Source of the DNA: Panaeolus papilionaceus
Taxonomy: Eukaryota > Basidiomycota > Agaricomycetes > Agaricales
Assembly (NCBI GenBank): GCA_015501605.1
Contig: JADNRZ010000029.1
Location: 310,001 to 374,000 of the forward strand
Length of the DNA: 64,000 nucleotides
Direction of reading: 5' to 3'
Shown: piece after piece, positions 61,285 through 64,000 of the stretch
Numbering within the stretch: the stretch's first letter is position 1
How the letters are laid out: every line of letters begins with the position of its first letter
Translations under genes and position numbers: made by a program
The notes under the pieces: generated by a model
Databases searched by the model: none
Told to the model about the DNA's origin: nothing
The model's input: the letters and a program-made list of their open reading frames with translations, nothing else

Positions 61285-64000
61285 TCATCGAGCTGGATTA
61301 TAAGCAGGAGAACGAAGTCCAAGATCCCAAACAAACCGAGTGAACTTTTCACGAGCAAGTGCCTTTGTAAGAACATCAGCAACTTGATCACCAGTGGGTA
61401 CGTATTCAGGATGAATGATCCTGTTTTCATATCGATCGCAAATATAGCGAAATTTGGTATCGATGTGCTTGGTGTGCTCATTGATCGTACCATTCTTGAT
61501 GTTGTGAATAGCAGGTTGATTATCAATCAAGAGGTTGGTAGGTTCAGAAGGAGGGATACCAAGGGAAGTAAAGAGAGAACGAAGCCAGGCAGCTTCTTGA
61601 GATGCTGTGGAAGCAGCAATAAATTCGGCCTCGGTACTGGATAAGGAGACACAGGTTTGCTTCCTGGATATCCACGAAATGGCGCCACCAGAAAGAATGG
61701 TGACATATCCAGAGGTAGACTTACAAGTCTTGTGATCTCCTGCCCAGTCTGAGTCGCAGTAGATTTCAGGTTCATCTGGACCATAGGTGCTGTCATAGAC
61801 TAAAGCATAGTCTGAAGTTCCATGGAGATAGCGGAAAATGCGGTTGACAGCAGTGAGATGTACCTCGCCAGGAGCGGCAGAATAGCGAGAGACGACGCCC
61901 ACTGAATAGGTGATGTCAGGCCGAGTACACACCATGAGGTGCATGAGGGAACCTACACGAGACTGGTAGTCAGTGAGATCGACTTCAGCCTTTTCGAGGG
62001 TAGGCAGTTGGATGTTGGGATCCATGGGAGTAGAGACAGGACGGCAATCAGCCATGCCATGACGTTCAAGAATGGTGTTGATGTATTGTTCCTGTGAGAT
62101 TGAGATGGTGCCAGCTTCGAAATTGCGTTTGACATGCATTCCAAGGATCCAGTTGACTTCGCCAAGGTCGGTAATTTCGTAGAAGTCGTCCAAAATTTTC
62201 TTGTACTGTTCGACGATGTCGAGATCCTTGCAGGCAATGAGAGTATCATCAACATAGACAGCTAGAATAACCAGGTTACCATTCTCCTCTGTCTTGTAGA
62301 AGAGAGTGTGATCGGCGTCGCTTCGGGTGAAACCAAGTTCCTTCTCAAGCATGTTCCGGACAACCTTGTACCACTCACGCAAGGCCTGTTTGAGTCCATA
62401 CAGGGCCTTGTTGAGTTTCCAGACATCAGTTGGATTCCCTTCGGTCCAGCCAGGTGGCATCTTCATGTAGATTTCGCAGTTGAGATCTGAGTTGGTGAAA
62501 GCAGATTTGAAATCGACTTGATGCAAGTGCCATTTAAGGCGAGCTGATAGAGCAAGAAGGGAGCGAATGGTAGTTTGCTTGGTGACTGGTGAAAACGTTT
62601 CGTCGTAATCGATGCCCTCGACTTGAGTGAAGCCTTTGGCGACGAGACGAGCCTTGTACTCAATGACCTTGCCATCAGGACCGAATTTGCGCTTGAAAAC
62701 CCACTTGCAATCGACTGGACGTTGTCCACGAGGTACGATTTCCTTCCCTCACTGGTCGAAAAGGTGGATCTCCACGAAACGACTCAGCTCCTTGACTGTT
62801 GATACTTTCCAGTTGGGAGCATCTGGTACAGCCATAGCTTCTTTGTAGGTGAGTGGATCACGATCTAGACACGAAGTCTTCGCTGATTCGTCGCCCACTG
62901 AAGCAGGATGGAGTGGAGGAGTGATAGTGGAGTTGGAGGCGTGATTCTGGGGTTCTGGAGGCGTTTCCTGTGGTGCTGGAGGTTCTGGAGCGTTGGAGGC
63001 CTTCCTACGAGCGTAGGACGTCACTGAGTAGCGCGCGTCGTCGTCTCTGACAGGCTGGCGACGATTTCGGGTAGAACGACGTGTTTCAGGAGGAGGAGGA
63101 GGAGATGGATATGGTAGGGACAATTTCCAAGGTGGATCGCACGGATATTTCGACGTGGCAGTCGATTTGGACGTTTTCGGGGTCGGCGAATCCGAATCTG
63201 AAGTCCGTTTGGCCGCGCGTTCGCTCGTTCCAGAGATATCGCGAGAACGAGTTGTAGGGGTGCTGGCAGGCTTGCTGGAGCCACTAGTGCGATCTGGGGC
63301 ACTATTTCCAGGTTTCCTATCATCATCATCGTCGTCCTGATCGTCCTTGAGCTTCTCCTTGCCTTTAGGCTTGTCCCAAGTGCCTGGGACGTCGCTATCT
63401 TCAGGTTTAGTGTTCCCCCCTAGCTCCTCAGCATTTACCACCACTTCTTCCACAGTTTCAGAGTCGTTTCGCGAAGGCGATTCACTAATGACAACCCTGG
63501 TAGTGCCAGACGATCCCCCCTCATCAAATATGACATCCCTGGACTGGATAATTCGTCCAATCCCCTTCGAACATCAGCAATTCCTGGTTTTCGGAGCCGA
63601 ACTACAGGGTGCTACGTAGTGCTCTGTAGCACCTGTAGCAAGGGTCCCCCTATAGGTAGCGGCCCGTAGTCCCTGTAGTCAGATCAGGAATTGCTGATGA
63701 AGTCTTCTCACCAAGGATGTAAGCTTTCCTATGCTCAGCAAAGCCTAGGAATACACATTCAATGGTTCGTTTCGAGAACTTCTGGTGCTTAGACTTAGGT
63801 ATATGAACCCAAGCTTTGCAGCCAAAGACACAAAGGTGGGCGATGGAGGGCTTGTTGCCAGTGTAAGCCTCATGGGGGGTGATGTCGTCAGAGTTGGCAC
63901 ATGTGGGGGAAAGGTTGTGGAGGTATGTAGCATGAAGGATGGCGTAGGACCAGTATTTCTTTGGAAGACCAGCCTCAGAAAGCAAAGTGACCGCCTGTTC
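61285..64000 (-). pseudogene. Ty1/copia retrotransposon polyprotein (integrase end, RT, RNase H), interrupted, runs off the window
   Basis: Read from the right edge on the minus strand. The integrase C-terminal region (GLPKKYWSYAILHATYLHN, then VFGCKAWVHIPKSK) continues to AYILGEKTS, where a 127-bp insert intervenes. After it the same protein resumes (GRIIQSRDVIFDEGG) through an acidic, Pro-rich linker. The reverse transcriptase follows: WVFKRKFGPDG, ARLVAKGFTQ, HQVDFKSAF, LYGLKQALREWY, YVDDTLIA. RNase H has IYCDSDWAGD, SLSSTEAEF and HIDTKFRYI, ending at a stop at 61285-61287. One in-frame TGA at 62749-62751 lies early in the RT region, inside a stretch of otherwise unbroken frame. With the stop and the insert this copy cannot make a full polyprotein. 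Order integrase before RT is the copia order. Confidence 0.92.
63572..63698. mobile_element. 127-bp MITE-like insertion in the copia integrase region
   Basis: The ends are inverted repeats of 14 bp (ATCAGCAATTCCTG and its complement), flanked by a 3-bp duplication GAA at 63569-63571 and 63699-63701. Removing the insert plus one GAA rejoins the copia reading frame exactly (GEKTS then KGIGRIIQSRD), which fixes the borders. The interior has further inverted repeats (CTACAGGG...CCCTGTAG, GTGCTAC/GTAGCAC-like), so most of it can fold. No coding capacity. Confidence 0.8.

Overview
The window looks like nuclear DNA of a filamentous basidiomycete, most likely an agaricomycete. Genes are split by many short introns (mostly 46-80 nt, GT...AG). 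The conserved proteins are fungal: a TOK-type potassium channel, Gpi16/PIG-T, Afg2/Drg1, the 51 kDa complex I subunit, squalene epoxidase and ATP synthase subunit f. Between them sit families typical of agaricomycete accessory DNA: F-box proteins, a nucleotidyltransferase-fold family, small secreted proteins and transposons. I rebuilt all exon structures by hand from reading frame, splice sites and family conservation. Exon sums that divide by three are noted as an internal check.

Layout. 1-15 kb: the C-terminal end of an F-box-family gene at the left edge, a TOK potassium channel (minus), a decayed and an intact member of a nucleotidyltransferase-like family (minus), and two F-box genes. 15.4-17.9 kb: two directly abutting repeat units with identical ends and different interiors. 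The longer unit carries an array of alternating short hairpins whose stems change in a compensated way. 17.9-22.2 kb: no confident gene, only low-complexity ORFs. 22.2-22.8 kb: ATP synthase subunit f, with a 9-nt exon. 22.8-30.7 kb: about 8 kb with no gene I can support. 30.7-48.8 kb: the housekeeping block. It holds GPI16 (minus) and AFG2 (plus) sharing a 263-bp divergent intergenic region, a GH2 beta-mannosidase, complex I NUO51, a P450 pseudogene, ERG1, and a secreted Tyr/Gly-rich repeat protein with dibasic sites. 49.5-56.1 kb: a possible small secreted protein and three more F-box genes. 56.1-64 kb: nested transposons.

The right end is a stack of insertions. A Ty1/copia element (minus, running off the right edge) lies against the 3' end of the last F-box gene. 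A 127-bp MITE-like insert interrupts its integrase and one stop codon interrupts its polyprotein. Its presumed 3' LTR is split by a complete 4,830-bp hAT element with 8-bp target-site duplications and 11-bp terminal inverted repeats. The hAT gene reads as one intact spliced frame (1,317 codons plus stop). It joins an N-terminal Ulp1-type (C48) cysteine peptidase domain to a zinc-finger hAT transposase, which is the most striking protein in the window. The hairpin array at 16.2-16.85 kb is the most striking non-coding structure.

Limits: no homology search was possible. Family names rest on motifs I recognise, and exon ends are predictions.
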